Positions 21,906 through 64,000 of a stretch of DNA of 64,000 nucleotides are shown piece by piece. The notes below the pieces were generated by a model. That model saw nothing but the letters and a program-made list of their open reading frames with translations. It searched no databases and was not told where the DNA came from. A program made the position numbers and the translations under genes. Source of the DNA: Mytilus californianus. Its lineage: Eukaryota; Mollusca; Bivalvia; Mytilida; Mytilidae. Numbering within the stretch: position 1 is the first letter of the stretch; every line of letters starts with the position of its first letter. The stretch is from NCBI RefSeq assembly GCF_021869535.1, contig NW_026262668.1, positions 8,788,348 to 8,852,347 on the forward strand. The letters are read 5' to 3'.

Positions 21906-22501
21906 CCCACATCAGTAATAATTATGTTATGCGATTTTACTAGCATTTTAATATGAAACAACAAACTAACACCCAACACATTAGGTTTGGCTAGCATGTA
22001 CCAAACAAGTTTATATCTATAGAGGGAAATGGTAGCATAATACGATGTCTATTTTTTTTATAATGATTGGCTATGAGGCCATCATTATCAATATTGTTAA
22101 TATTTACTTTTGACCAATATAGCAGTCAGCAATTTCTCGGTTTGTATAATTATAAGCTGTAACTCGAGTCTTTCGAACATTGGAGTGTAGACAATAAGAA
22201 TTTAGCTTATTGCCTTGCCTTCCTTTAAAGTTTATTCTGGATATTTTATCCCGTGAAATGGTAATATAATTTATTTTGATTGATCAAGATTTATTCAGGT
22301 AACAAGTGAGTACATTCTCTCTAAAACAATATAACAGTATACAGATAAATCTTGGTTTACTAATGAGCTATATATACATATATATGTATAGGAAAAGAAA
22401 TGCGTAAACTGCAATGATCTTATACGCAAGTCGGCATGGTTAATCAAAGTGCTGAAGTACTGTACATCGGATGACCGCAAGTTCTGGTGGATGGTCACAA
22501 G

Positions 22502-22584
22502 CACTTGTCTCAGAAAAAAATATCACATCTTTATAGCTGAAAGTTAGGTTAAGGTACATAGAAATATTTTTTTCTGAGACAAGT
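22502..22584. repeat. Inverted repeat with about 20-bp arms
   Basis: CTTGTCTCAGAAAAAAATAT at about 22,504 is the inverse of the block ending at about 22,582, with a loop of about 40 nt. The same arm word occurs near 17,190. Confidence 0.7.
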
Positions 22585-23299
22585 TCCTGTGTGGGTGATG
22601 AATAAATGACAGGGAATTCAACCTCACCGTAATAACTATTATATTGTAGTGATATAATCATTTGTAATCAGTATACTCTAGTTTGTTGTAATATATTATA
22701 TTAATATTTGTATAACAGGTTTATATAATTTTCATCCATTTGTATATCATTTTATTCTACTATTCTAATGATAGTGCAGTGTAAGTGCATGGTGGACACT
22801 CTTCTGTAATAATTCGTTTTTCTAATAGATTGGATTTGAGTAGGCATTCATATTTTCCCGCGTTTGTTGCAAAACGTTTTTGAGATATTCTTCCGCATGC
22901 GTTAACACAAATTTTCGGTATACTTGATTTGTTGTTGATATATATATTTCTCTCGACAAAACATTTTCATATCATTTATCTATGCTATTAAAAAATATTT
23001 TCATGAATATTTTTTGATGAAATTAATATATAACAAGCGATAAGGAATGTTATTTTGCACTCGATGATATCTGCGTAATTATACGAAATACGTTCGGTTA
23101 TCAGTCAAAAAGTCACGTGGGTAGAAATGTCTGCGGCAATATAACACCGGAATGCCCTCACGGTCATCCGCTGTAAAAAGGATTTTATTTGCTGAAAAAT
23201 AAATAGCAGAGAAACAGATTTAACAAAATGAAAATAGGATAGCAAATTAAAGATCTTATTATTTTTGAAAATGAATTCAACCCGATGCATATACTATAA

Positions 23300-23560
23300 A
23301 ATGAATGAAATATAAAAATAAGGAGATGTGGTATGATTGCCAATGAGAAAACTATAAGTCACCGTATACGGCTTTCAACAATGAGCAAAAACCCGATACC
23401 GCATAGTCAGCTATAAAAGGCCCCGAAATGAGAGAGCAAGAAACACTTCAGACGAGAAGACCAACAGTCTGATTTATGTACAAAACAAATGAACGAAAAA
23501 CAAATATGATATGCAGGAACAAACGACAACCTCTGAATTACAGGCTTATGATTAAACCGA
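23300..23560 (+). repeat. Dispersed repeat family H copy
   Basis: Shares ATGATTGCCAATGAGAAAAC, GGCTTTCAACAATGAGC, GCATAGTCAGCTATAAAAGG and GAACGAAAAACAAATATGA with the other copies. A reverse fragment of the same family lies at 23,790-23,875. Confidence 0.65.
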
Positions 23561-23879
23561 AAAATTGGTTTTGCAGTATTTCTCCTCTCCAGATTAAAGT
23601 TTGAGCGCTATTCATAATTAAGATAATGAGGATAAATGACCAACTAAATTTTATCTTTTAAATACAGACATTACTTAATGTGAACATTGGAAGAGGGAGG
23701 AGTCGTCGAAGGAAAAGCGAACAGTCATTTCGCGACCTTTTATAGATTTTTATGCGGATTACTCACTGTGAAGATCGTACGGTGACATATAGTTACTTGT
23801 TAGTCATTTGGTCTCTGGTGGAGAGTTGTCTCATTGGCAATCATACCACATAATCTTATTTTTATATTTCAGTAATGTA

Positions 23880-25539
23880 TTTATTAAAAATGATACAATA
23901 ATTGATGTTATAAACAAGGCTACATAACCAGATAAAATAAGTCATAAAATGTTGAAAATGTGCCCTGAAATAGTAGCAATACCCCTTCAAGTAATATTCA
24001 ATAAAAAAAGGCGATAACTCATTCTCACTGCCCTTAAATTATCGCCCAATATCTATCAGACCGAACATTTAACTTTTGTTGCCGGGGAGGGGCACGGGCT
24101 TTATATCGGAACATACTCATTTTCCCCCAACATTAATAAAAAAAAACAATTTTTATAGCACACAGGAACAGGATTTTTTTAAAATCGATATTGTTTTTTT
24201 TATTAGTAATTTCGAATAAAAGATATATTATGTGTGTATACTAGCATGAATATAACCATCTCCAAAAGACCACAAAAACTGAATTGTTTTTTTACATAAA
24301 TCAAAATAAACACAAAGCAAGTCCAAAAAAGCAAAAAAATGACCTTCAGTTTTTTGCTTGATAATTAATATGTTAATTTTGGAGATAAAGTATATTGTCA
24401 AGTATTCCAATGGGGACTAACTGTGCCCCATTTAGTTAGTAAGTTTTGTCTTTACTGTTATGAATTGCATTGTATAGCTATATTTTATAAAACCCAAACG
24501 AAACAACACTTTATCAATATTGTATCAAATAACAGCAAATAAGATAACTAAAGATAAGATAAGAAAATTTATTTATATAACTACTGTACAACACTAGCTC
24601 GAGAGAGCTTTTAACCGAATATAAAAACATATAAATAACATAAAAGCAATAATAACAACATACATTACAGACTCAAAATTTGGTATTTATATGTGAAAGA
24701 CTTGGTTAAGGGACTTATCATTTTATTTTTTTTATAAATTCAAAGTTCAATTTTATCTCTAATGAAACATTTGTGAACTTTTGAATCTTCAAGTATATCC
24801 TACATATCATGTGTGTCAAAGCTAAGTTTTTTGCATGTTAACATTTTGGCATGTTAAATAGAGGGGGAGTGATATTTTTTAAAAATGTTTTTAAGGGGGG
24901 GTGGGGGGTAAAATAAAAATAGTGAAATATTATGGGAGGATCAAGAAAATTTTATATGTTTGATTTCAAAATGACCAGTCCCCTCCCCTTCCCAGGTTAC
25001 AAAATGATAAGTCCCTAAACATGTTTGAGCAAACTTGAAGTATGATGAAAATGTATCTACTAAAAATTTGGAATAAGCACTAAGAACATTTAGAATTATA
25101 GATACAAATCATGATAAATTTAATATTTAAAAAACTAAGAAATTTGTTTTAAAATTGAGCACTGAAAAATAAGAATATGAGCCACTTTAAACATAATAAG
25201 AAATCTAATATTAAAGATCTATGTGGTAATTAAAAACTAAATAAAATGAAGCATGAGCGTTTAACTGTAATCGAAGCGTCTGAAGCAAGCAAAAAATAAA
25301 AATATATTTAGCGAAGCCAGACCACAGATTTGAATAAATTGAAAAATTTGGTGTGCTGAGAATAGTTCCAAACTAGGACTCATGTGGCAATCACCTCTAT
25401 GAGTCTCCGCTTAATAACTATGCACAGAGACAAACATAAACAGAGTTTAACTATCTGCAGGCTGAGCAACGACAGTTCTAACCATTCCAGGACTGAAGCA
25501 AACTCTTAATATTAAAAAAAAAAACAATATTTTTCAGTC
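23880..25539. other. AT-rich intergenic stretch
   Basis: No gene or repeat end that I recognise. A G-rich tract lies at about 24,895-24,910. Confidence 0.5.
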
Positions 25540-26130
25540 CTTATGGTTTGGCAGGCTATTCTTGAGTGAAGCAGCTGCATATCTGAATGATCCATTACCG
25601 TATATACTAGTTCTTACCTGCGGTATGTCCAGGATGTTACTTTACCTAAAATTATATTTTGAGTCCTTTGGATTGACAAGGTCACTCAAACACACTGGAG
25701 CCTAACCGTTAAGGATTTTTTTTGTTTCAAGTGCCATTGTCCTGATTCTTTTCACCTGCACAGTTGTAACCCTTGCCACATCTAGAAGGGTATCATATGA
25801 TGAGGTATAATCCTCATTTACAAAACGGAGTGCTCTCTCCTGCACTTTTTCTAACTTTTTAGAGTTAGTTTCCGTGCAGAAGTGTCACGTTAGAGGACAA
25901 ATATTAAAGTCACTTAAAATAAAAGTATGCAATATTGTCAGTTTATTTAGTCTCGATAACATAGACCCAGTCGTTTAAGAATATTAAGTTGCTGTGACGC
26001 CTTTCTGCACAAGCTGCTGATATGGGCATCAAAGTTCAGTTGATAATCGATATCAATACCAAGCAGTTTGACAGTTTCCTCACAAGAAAGAACACTTTCT
26101 TAGATTTGAATGCTAGGACTTTTTATCATG
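25540..26130 (-). mobile_element. CR1-like LINE, C-terminal part of the RT protein, degenerate
   Basis: The minus-strand translation is recognisable across frame changes and stops: VKLLGIDIDYQLNFDAHIS, then KASQQLNILKRLG, a frameshift, LNKLTILHTFI, KKLEKVQERALRFVNEDY, RIRTMALETKKILNG, a stop, and finally GNGSFRYAAASLKNSLPN. These are the blocks after the reverse transcriptase palm in CR1-type LINEs. At least three stops and one frameshift make it a fossil. Its upstream end meets the opposite-strand LINE at about 26,130-26,190. Confidence 0.75.
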
Positions 26131-26189
26131 GAACCAAGGATTTGTATAATGCATACAAATCTTTGGTGTAACCTTGATATTGTATGTGT

Positions 26190-27184
26190 TGTTATTGTTA
26201 CAAGCCCAACATGTGCAGACGATATTGCTTTCTTGAGTAGCCACCCGTCAGAACTTCAAACAATGGTATCTACCGCTATCTGGCATTCCAAACCGGACCG
26301 TGTAACGCTGCACCCCGAAAAAAAAAATCTGTCATTCTGAATAAATGCGCAAAAATGGATAGTTCAACAGTAAGTTCGACATTGGAAAACACCATGATAT
26401 ACCCTTCCAAAGAATCAACCCATCTAGGAATCATAAGATCAGAACTAAAAGAAAACAACCTTAATATTGATGCTAGAATGAGCCTATAGCCAGGAGGACA
26501 CTTTATTCTCTTATAAGAACCGAAGTGCATGGAACGAATGGATTAAACCCCGCAACATCTTATAAAATATCCAGTGCTAAGTTTTACCAAGACTGATTTA
26601 TGGATTGGAAATTTTACCATGCACTAAACAATTCCCAGATGGACAAATTAAATAAATTTCATTTAAAGAACTTGAAATGCTTCCAATCTCTACCTATCAG
26701 AACAGCAAACTGTGCAGAATTATTACTTATTGGAGCATTGCCCCTTAAGGCAGAAATACACAAAAGGCTAATTTCAACTATCTCAGATATAAAGAAAGGC
26801 ACTGTAAAAGCACGACTAATTACTGGAACATATCTCTTACAAAGTCTAAAATATAAATATTCTGGAGGAAAGGAAGCACCTACTTGTAAATGCTGTGGAT
26901 TGAGCGATGAAGATGACATTCATTTCTTGCTAGACTGTCCGGCGCTATTTAAGCAAAAAAAAGAAGCTTTTCAAGAACTGAAAATATATACAATAAACAT
27001 CATCGAACCACAAAATTGGAAAAACACTTTCTCAAAGAAAAAAGATATTGTACAGCTTGTAATCGACTGTATCCGGCACTACTGTGCATTATTCAAAAAG
27101 GAGGACATTATCAATATCCATAATCTTTCGTCAAGTCTATGTTATAAACTTCATACACATAGAATCAGACTTTTAAAGCTATAA
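26190..27184 (+). mobile_element. 3' part of a second LINE (RT palm fragment and C-terminal zinc motif)
   Basis: It begins near the reverse transcriptase active site (CADDIAFLS, residues of the F/YADD box), followed by HLGIIRSELKENN, ARRTLYSLIRTEVHG and GLNPATSYKI in shifting frames. The last 194 codons (26,600-27,184) are open and end with a C-x2-C...H...C motif (CKCCG...HFLLDC). It is 5' truncated. The clade is uncertain, but it differs from the CR1-like fossil beside it. The open 3' frame suggests a younger insertion than its neighbour. Confidence 0.75.
26600..27184 (+). pseudogene. LINE C-terminal reading frame, 194 codons
   Basis: An open frame with a zinc-binding-type motif CKCCG-x8-H-x4-C at residues about 98-115. 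Such motifs close many LINE proteins and are thought to bind nucleic acid. It is not an independent gene; it lacks the reverse transcriptase, which is frameshifted upstream. Confidence 0.7.
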
Positions 27185-27962
27185 CTCGGATATATAGTAT
27201 ACAAGGAGATGATTATAAACTGACATTGTATATAAAGTGGCTACTGAACAGTGCTTGGTCAGATTTTTGTACGCATCATGGTATGTACAGATAAACAAGG
27301 AGTGACAGGGTATTCTTCCTGCTTAACTTATACTGTATAAAGTATCCTTTTAGATTTTAAGCCTTGTTTATTCCAGCTTAACGTTTACTGTATAAAAGTA
27401 TCCTCCTCAGTAGATTTTAAATTTATTCGTATATATAAATTTAAAAATGTATTTCCCCTATTAATACAGTATAAATTTGTCCTTTTAGATTTTGAATTTA
27501 CTAGTATAAACACGGATACTATATAAATTCTTGGTATGAATAAATTTTAAAATTATGCGACGCGTTTCAATACACATACACAGCTGTATGTGGTGTTCCA
27601 TGATTGGAAGAATGTCCATGCAATCAGAAGAAGAATTTATTATGTCGGCAAAAAGCTCGACAGAGATTATGTTTCTAATGTTCATGTAAACCCGACTTAA
27701 AATAAAAATTAATATTCTATTAGATTATATTGTGTTTTCTGTGATTATTCGACTCGTGTTGTTTTATTTATTTTTTCGTATTGTTCCCCCTTTTCTCTCT
27801 CTCCCTAATTCCGGAATTGTATCGGAGTTTGTATTGGAGTTTATAAATTCACACATGCTTCTTCCGGTTTCAAAACGATTGAGCAATCTGGAAAACTAAG
27901 AAATTTAATCACACAATCAGTTAAAAACGACGGTATATCTATTTTATTTGACAATATTAATC
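27185..27962 (+). promoter_or_regulatory. ABCF1 upstream and 5' UTR region
   Basis: AT-rich up to about 27,700, then a pyrimidine tract (CCCCCTTTTCTCTCTCTCCC near 27,785-27,805) and an ETS-type site CTTCCGG at 27,861-27,867. Such pyrimidine-rich starts and ETS sites are common at promoters of housekeeping and translation genes. There is no obvious TATA box. The transcription start is not determined. Confidence 0.4.
27861..27867 (+). promoter_or_regulatory. Possible ETS-family binding site
   Basis: CTTCCGG about 100 bp before the ABCF1 start codon. Inferred from the motif only. Confidence 0.35.
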
Positions 27963-58436
<30,474 letters not shown>

Positions 58437-58571
58437 GTAAGTTGTTTGAACATACAGAGTATAGTTCCCAGTCCTGATGTATTAGTTTTGATTGGTAAGT
58501 ACATGTGACATAAAGTTATATTGTTTGATTTGACTTTCTTAATCCATTGTCTCTCAGTTCACTTGTTTAAG
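58437..58571 (+). repeat. ABCF1: Diverged copies of the exon 13 end in intron 13
   Basis: TAGTTTTGATTGGTAAGTAC (about 58,482-58,501) repeats the exon 13 donor region. 58,526-58,571 resembles the exon sequence TTTGACTTCCCCAATCC... (TTTGACTTTCTTAATCC...CTCAG...CTTGTTTAAGG). Stops and substitutions make it non-coding. Confidence 0.65.
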
Positions 58572-58715
58572 GGCATACAATACAGTTACAGGGGAGCTAA
58601 TGGCATTGCTAACGTAAACGTTGTTTTTTTAGACTTCAAATTGTCACATATTGGGAAAAGATGCATATTTGACTGATTTTGACCATTAGCTTGAAAAAGA
58701 GTACATTGACCCCTC

Positions 58716-60646
58716 TTTTTAGCTCACCTGGCCCGAAGGGCCAAGTGAGCTTTTCTCATTACTTGACATCTGTCGTCCGTCGTCCATCGTTGTCGTCGTC
58801 GTCGTCGTTGTCCGTTGTCGTTAGCTTTTTACAAAAATCTTCTCCTCTGAAACCACTGGGCCAAATTTAACCAAACTTGGCCACAATCATCATTAGGGTA
58901 TCTAGTTTAAAAAATGTGTCTGATAACCCCGCGAACCAACCAAGATGGCCGCAATGGCTTAAAATAGAACATAGGGGTAAAATGTAGATTTTGGCTTATA
59001 TCTCTGAAACCAAAGCATTTAGAGTAAATCTGACATAGGGTAAAACTGATTATCAGGTCAAGATCTATCTGCCCTGAAATTTTCAGACAAATCTGACAAC
59101 CTGTTGTTGGGTTGCTGCCCCTGAATTGGTTATTTTAAGGAAATTTTGCCGTTTTTATACAACTGCAAAAAAAATTTTGTGGTCGTATATTGGTATGACG
59201 TTTGCGTCGTTGTCGTCGTCGTCGTCCGAAGACACATTTGTTTTCGCACTCTAACTTTAGTTTAAGTGTATGGATCTCAATGAAATTTTACCATAAGGTT
59301 CAATACCACAAAAGGAATGTGGGGATTGATTTTGGGGGTTATGGTACTAACAGTTAAGGAATTAGGGTCCAAAAAGGGGCCAAAAATAAGCATTTTTGTA
59401 ACTTCCAGACATAACTTGTGTGTTAGTGTATGGATCTCTCTGACATTGTACCACAAGGTTCCATATCACAAAGGGAATGCTGGGATTAATTTTGGGGGTA
59501 ATTGCCTCCAAATTTTAGGAATTAGGGGCCAAAAAGGGGACAAAAAACAAGCATTTTTCTAGTTTCATGACTATAACTTGTGTGTAAGTGTATGGATCTT
59601 AATGAAATTGTAATACAAGGTTCCATATCACAAAGGGAAAGCTGGGTTTGAGTTTGGGGGTAATTGCCCAAAAAGTTTAGGAATAAGGGGCCAAAAATAA
59701 GCATTTTTCTAGTTTCCAGACAATAACTTGTGTTCAAGTGTATGGATCTCTATGAAATTGTACTGCAAGGTACCATACCACAAAGGGAAGGCTGGGATTG
59801 AGTTTGGGGGTGATGAATCATAAGGGGGTTCAAAAAATTGGGGGGGGGGGGGATTTTTTTTTCCTTTTTTTTCTTTAAAATTTACCATTTTAAATTGGTT
59901 ATTTCTGATTTATATATAAAAGCAAATAATAATGATATGGTTTGAATATATATATAGGTAAATTAAAAAATTTTAAGTTCTTAGACCACTTTCATTATGT
60001 GTCAGAAACCTATGCTGTGTCAAATATTTAATTACAATCCAAATTCAGTGCTGTATCAAACTTGAATGTTGTGTCCATACTTGCCCCAACTGTTCAGGGT
60101 TTCGACCTCTGCGGTCGTATCAAGCTGCGCCCCAGCGGAGCATTTTATTGGTTATTATCTTGAATATTATTATAGATAGAGATAAACTGTAAACAGCAAT
60201 AATGTTCAGCAAAGTAAGATCTACAAATAAGTTGTCATGACCAAAATTGTCAGTCGACCCCTTTAGGAGTTATTGCCCTTAATAGTCAATTTTTAACAAT
60301 TTTTTGTAAATTTTTGTAATCTTTTACAAAAATCTTCTTCTCTGAAACTACTGAGACAAATTTAACCATCCTTGGCCATAATCATTATTAGGGTATCTAG
60401 TTTAAAAAATTTGTCCGATTACCCCGCCTTCCAACCATCATGGCCAACTTGGTTAAAAATAGAACATAGGGATAAAATGCAGTTTTTGGTTTATATCTCT
60501 GAAACTAAAGTATTTAGAGCAAATCTGACAGGTGGCAAAAATGTTCATCAGATTTGGATTTATCTGCCCTGAAATTTTCAGACGAATCCGACAACCCGTT
60601 GTTGGGTTGCTGCCCCTGAGTTAGTCATTTTACAAAAATTTTGCAG
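58716..60646 (+). mobile_element. Family F Helentron-like element F2, with A5 nested
   Basis: Head palindrome AGCTCACCTGGCCCGAAGGG and AAGTGAGCT, then GTCGTCGTCGTCGTC. Core units begin TTTTTACAAAAATCTTCTCC and CTGAAACCACTGGGCC, before (58,830-59,150) and after (60,320-60,640) the inserted A5. The core differs from F1's 166-bp unit even though the head is the same. A6 begins where F2 stops. Confidence 0.75.
59152..60149 (+). mobile_element. Family A Helentron-like element A5, nested in F2
   Basis: Head ATACAACTGCAAAA, inverse TTTTGTGGTCGTATATTGG, (GTC)n and about three core units. Ends CTCTGCGGTCGTATCAAGC, a hairpin and GCATTTTATTGG. Same short form as A2. Confidence 0.82.
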
Positions 60647-62794
60647 TTTTTATACGACCGCAAAAAAATTTTGTGGTCGTATATTGGTATGACGTTGGCG
60701 TCGTCGTCGTCGTCGTCCTGCATCGTCGTCCGAATACACATTGGTTTTCGCACTCTAACTTTAGTTTAAGTGAATGGATCTTTTTGAAATTTGACCATAA
60801 GGATAAATACCACAAAAGGAAGGTTGGGATTGATTTTGGGGGTTATTGTACCAACAGTTAAGGAATTAGGGGCCAAAAAGGGGCCAAAAATAAGCATTTT
60901 CTAGTTTCCAGACAATAACTGTGGAACGGTGTATGGATCTCTCTGAAATTATACTACAAGTTTCCATACCACAAAGGGATGGTTAGGATTTGCTTTGGGG
61001 GTTATGGCTCAAACCGTTTAGGAATTAGGGGCAAAAAAGGGGGAAAAACAAGGTTGTCCTGGTTAATGGACAAATACTTTAGTACAAAACATAATTTAAA
61101 GCAGTGTAAGGGAGATAAATCAAATACATCATTGAAATTATCTCCCTTACACTGCTTTTAAATTATGTATAAAGTAATGGTTAATGAACAATAAAGATAA
61201 TTTAAAACAGTGTAAGGGAGGTAATCCAAATACAACGTTTTGGTTACTTCCCTTACACTGCTTTTAAATTATGTTTAAAGAAATGCATATTTATAAAGGA
61301 AGACCAGTAAAAATATCTGCAAATGTTGCATCTTTTTTTTTTACAAAAAAATCCATATGAAAGATTTGACACTATATTTTTAATTCTATTATAAAATAGA
61401 TTAAGTTAGCACTATGGTAAATTTAAATGGGTAATTATGGTTGCCAACTCCATTGGAAATTTGAATTGAGATTATGACCATATCTTGAGGGAAAGAATTT
61501 TTTGGGGGAAAAAAGGGGGGGGGGGGATAAAAAGAAATTGTGGGGGGTCAATTTTTTCTCATTTCAGATTTCAGAAATTAAAAAGAATTATTCTTCAAAT
61601 ATTATTTTTTTTTCAAATTTCAAATATTGAAAAATTTCAAGAAGTAATCTTTAATTGCACAGTATGGTGCATTAGATTTGTAAAATCTTTGATCACATTT
61701 ATTTATTTGTTATGCCGAATCTAACAGTGTATTTAGATTTTTAATTTTGGGTCCAGTTTTCAAATTGGTCTACATTAAGGTCCAAAGGGTCCAAAATTAA
61801 ACTTTGTTTGATTTTAGCAAAAATTGAATAAATGAGGTTCTTTGATATGCTGAATCTAAACATGTATTTAGATTTTTGATTTTTGGCCCAGTTTTCAAGC
61901 TGGTCCAAATTGGGGTCCAAAATTAAACTTTGTTTGATTTCAACAAAAATTGAATATATGGGGTTCTTTGAAATGCTGAATCTAACCATGTATTTAGATT
62001 TTTTATTTGTGGACCCCGTTATCAAATTGGTTCATATTGAGGTCAAAAGGGTCCAAAATTAAACTTTGTTTGATTTCATCTAAAATTGAATTATTGGGGT
62101 TCTTTGATATTCCAAATATAACCGTGTATTTAGATTTTTAATTTTGGGTCCCGTTTTTTAAATTGGTCTACATTAAGGTCCAAAGGGTCCAAAATTAAAC
62201 TTAGTTTGATTTTAACAAAATTAAATTCTTGGGGTTCTTTGATATGCTGAATCTAAACATGTGTTTAGATTTTTGATTATGGGCCCAGTTTTCAAGTTGG
62301 TCCAAGATAGGGTCCAGTATTTAAACTTTGTTTGATTTCAACAAAAATTGAATATATGGGGCTCTTTGATATGCTGAATCTAAACATGTATTTAGATTTT
62401 TTATTATGGGCCCAGTTTTCAAGTTGGTCCAAATTGGGGTCCAAAATTAAACTTTGTTTGATTTCAACAAAAATTGAATATATGAGGTTCTTTGATATGC
62501 TGAATCTAACCATGTATTTAGATTTTTTATTTGTAGGCCCCGCTATCAAATTGGTTCATATTGAGGTCAAAAGGGTCCAAAATTAAACTTTGTTTGATTT
62601 CATCAAAAATTGAATTATTGGGGTTCTTTGATATTCCAAATCTAACCGTGTATATAGATTTTTAATTTTAAGTCCCGTTTTTTAATTTGGTCTACATTAA
62701 GATCCAAAGGGTCCAAAATTAAACTTAGTTTGATTTTAGCAAAAATTGAATTCTTGGGGTTCTTTGATATGCTGAATCTAAACATGTGTTTAGA
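60647..62794 (+). mobile_element. Family A Helentron-like element A6, 3' end replaced by E2
   Basis: Head TATACGACCGCAAAAA and its inverse, (GTC)n, core units, two hairpin units (61,091-61,272), and eight 120-137-bp units marked CTTTGATATGCTGAATCTAA (61,740-62,790). It stops exactly where the head of E2 begins, so E2 inserted into it. The 3' terminal repeat would be beyond the window. Confidence 0.8.
61091..61272. repeat. Two tandem hairpins with about 28-bp arms
   Basis: ATAATTTAAAGCAGTGTAAG at 61,091 pairs with its inverse ending at about 61,167. A second such hairpin runs from about 61,196 to 61,272. A related single hairpin is at 53,451-53,523 in A4. Confidence 0.85.
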
Positions 62795-64000
62795 TTTTTG
62801 TCGAGCCTGCGACTTTTGTCGCAGAAAGCTCGACATAGGGATAGCGATCCGGTGGCGGCGGCGGCTACGGCGGCGGCGGCGTTAGCTAACTCCTTAAAAG
62901 CTTTATATTTTAGAAGATGGAAGACCTGGATGCTTCATACTTTGTATATGGATGCCTCATGTTACGAAGTTTCAGTCAGTCACATGTCCAATGTCCTTGA
63001 CCTCATTTTCATGGTTCAGTGACTACTTGAAAAAAAAGTTCAGATTTTTTGTAATGTTAAATTCTCTCTTATTATAAGTAATAGGATAACTATATTTGGT
63101 ATGTGCGTACCTTGCAAGGTCCTCATGCCCGTCAGACAGTTTTCACTTGACCTCGACCTTATTTCATGGATCAGGGAACAAGGTTAAGTTTTGGTGGTCA
63201 AGTCCATATCTCAGATACTATAAGCAATAGGTCTAGTATATTCGGTGTATGGAAGGACTGTAAGGTGTACATGTCCAACTGGCAGGTGTCATCTGATCTT
63301 GACCTCATTTTCATGGTTCAGTGGTTATAGTTAAGTTTTTGTGTTTTGGTCTGTTTTTCCTATACTGTATGCAATAGGTCTACTATATTTGGTGTATGGA
63401 ATGATTGTAAGGTGTACATGTCTAGCTGGCAGGTGTCATCTGACTTTGACCTCATTTTCATGGTTCAGTGGTCAAAGTTAAGTTTTTGAGTTTTGGTCTT
63501 TTTTTCTAATACTGCATGCAATAGGTCAGCTATATTTGGTGTATGGAATGATTGTAAGGTGTACATGTCTAGCTGGCAGGTGTCATCTTACCTTGACCTC
63601 ATTTTCATGGTTCAGTGGTCAAAGTTAAGTTTTTGAGTTTTGGTCTTTTTTTCTAATACTATATGCAATAGTTCAACTATATTTGGTGTATGGAAATATT
63701 TTATGATCTATATGTCAGTCACGCAGGTTTTATTTGACCTTGACCTCATTTTCAAGGTTCATTGCTCAGTGTTAAGTTTTTGTGTTTTCGTCTGTTTTTC
63801 TTAAACTATAAGCAATAGGTCAACTATATTTGTTGTATGGAAGAATTGTTAGCTGTACATGCCTGCCTAGCATGGTTCATCTGACCTTGACCTCATTTTC
63901 ATGGTTCATTGGTCAATGTTTAGTTTACTTGGTTAATGTTAAGTTTATGTGACAGTTGTAATAAAGCTTTATATTTAGAACTATCAACATAATATCAATG
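62795..64000 (+). mobile_element. Family E Helentron-like element E2 with a 147-bp array, cut by window edge
   Basis: Head TTGTCGAGCCTGCGAC and TTTGTCGCAG..., then a GGCGGC-rich microsatellite (62,845-62,880). Core units carry CTCATTTTCATGGTTCAGTG at 63,304, 63,451, 63,598, 63,745 and 63,892, exactly 147 bp apart, after two more diverged units. No gene. Confidence 0.8.

Noticed and set aside
22440-22661. A 73-codon minus-strand open frame
   Set aside because: It spans the 22.5-kb inverted repeat, has no domain, and no splice or start support.
58600-64000. Exons for the second ABC domain of ABCF1
   Set aside because: No Walker A, LSGGQ or LDEPTN coding sequence with splice sites was found; the region is filled by repeats F2, A5, A6 and E2.

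Overview
This is eukaryotic, intron-rich, AT-rich, repeat-saturated genomic DNA. The repeat families (several 'pearl'/Helentron-like elements, tRNA-derived SINEs, CR1-like LINEs, hammerhead-bearing tandem repeats) and the proteins point to a bivalve mollusc, most probably a marine mussel (Mytilus-like). That assignment is inference from repeat style; no database was searched.

Two host genes can be supported. (1) On the + strand, 27,963-58,436, are the first 13 coding exons (about 503 codons) of ABCF1, the ABC50-type ATPase that works with initiation factor eIF2 and ribosomes. The exons give a lysine/glutamate-rich N-terminus and a complete first ABC domain: Walker A split by intron 6, signature LSGGW, Walker B with catalytic Glu, and the switch His. 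The second ABC domain lies beyond position 64,000. (2) On the - strand is the start of a small CRP/MLP-like LIM protein: a 15-nt first coding exon at 20,255-20,269 and a LIM half-domain exon at 12,574-12,695. Later exons were not found. The two genes are divergent, about 7.7 kb apart.

Most of the rest is mobile DNA. 1-1,685 is the 5' part of a LINE (-) with a 2A motif, PHD finger and APE endonuclease. 3.2-7.4 kb is a Helentron-like element split by a 2.67-kb foldback element. 9.0-9.3 kb is a SINE. 13.9-15.3 kb is a 538-bp tandem array, 15.3-16.6 kb an element with seven 166-bp units, and 17.76-18.21 kb a 365-bp tandem repeat. 25.5-27.2 kb holds two LINE 3' ends in opposite orientation. The ABCF1 introns (28-64 kb) hold many members of six Helentron-like families, often nested, plus a TTAA-flanked MITE, an 813-bp palindrome, SINE relics and a 147-bp-period array at the right edge.

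Main points of interest: four near-perfect hammerhead ribozyme motifs in two unrelated tandem repeats (and one decayed relic); repeated local duplication of splice sites at several ABCF1 introns, with extra copies that would introduce stops; a probable GC-AG intron; a shared architecture across the dispersed families; and nested insertions that give a relative chronology.
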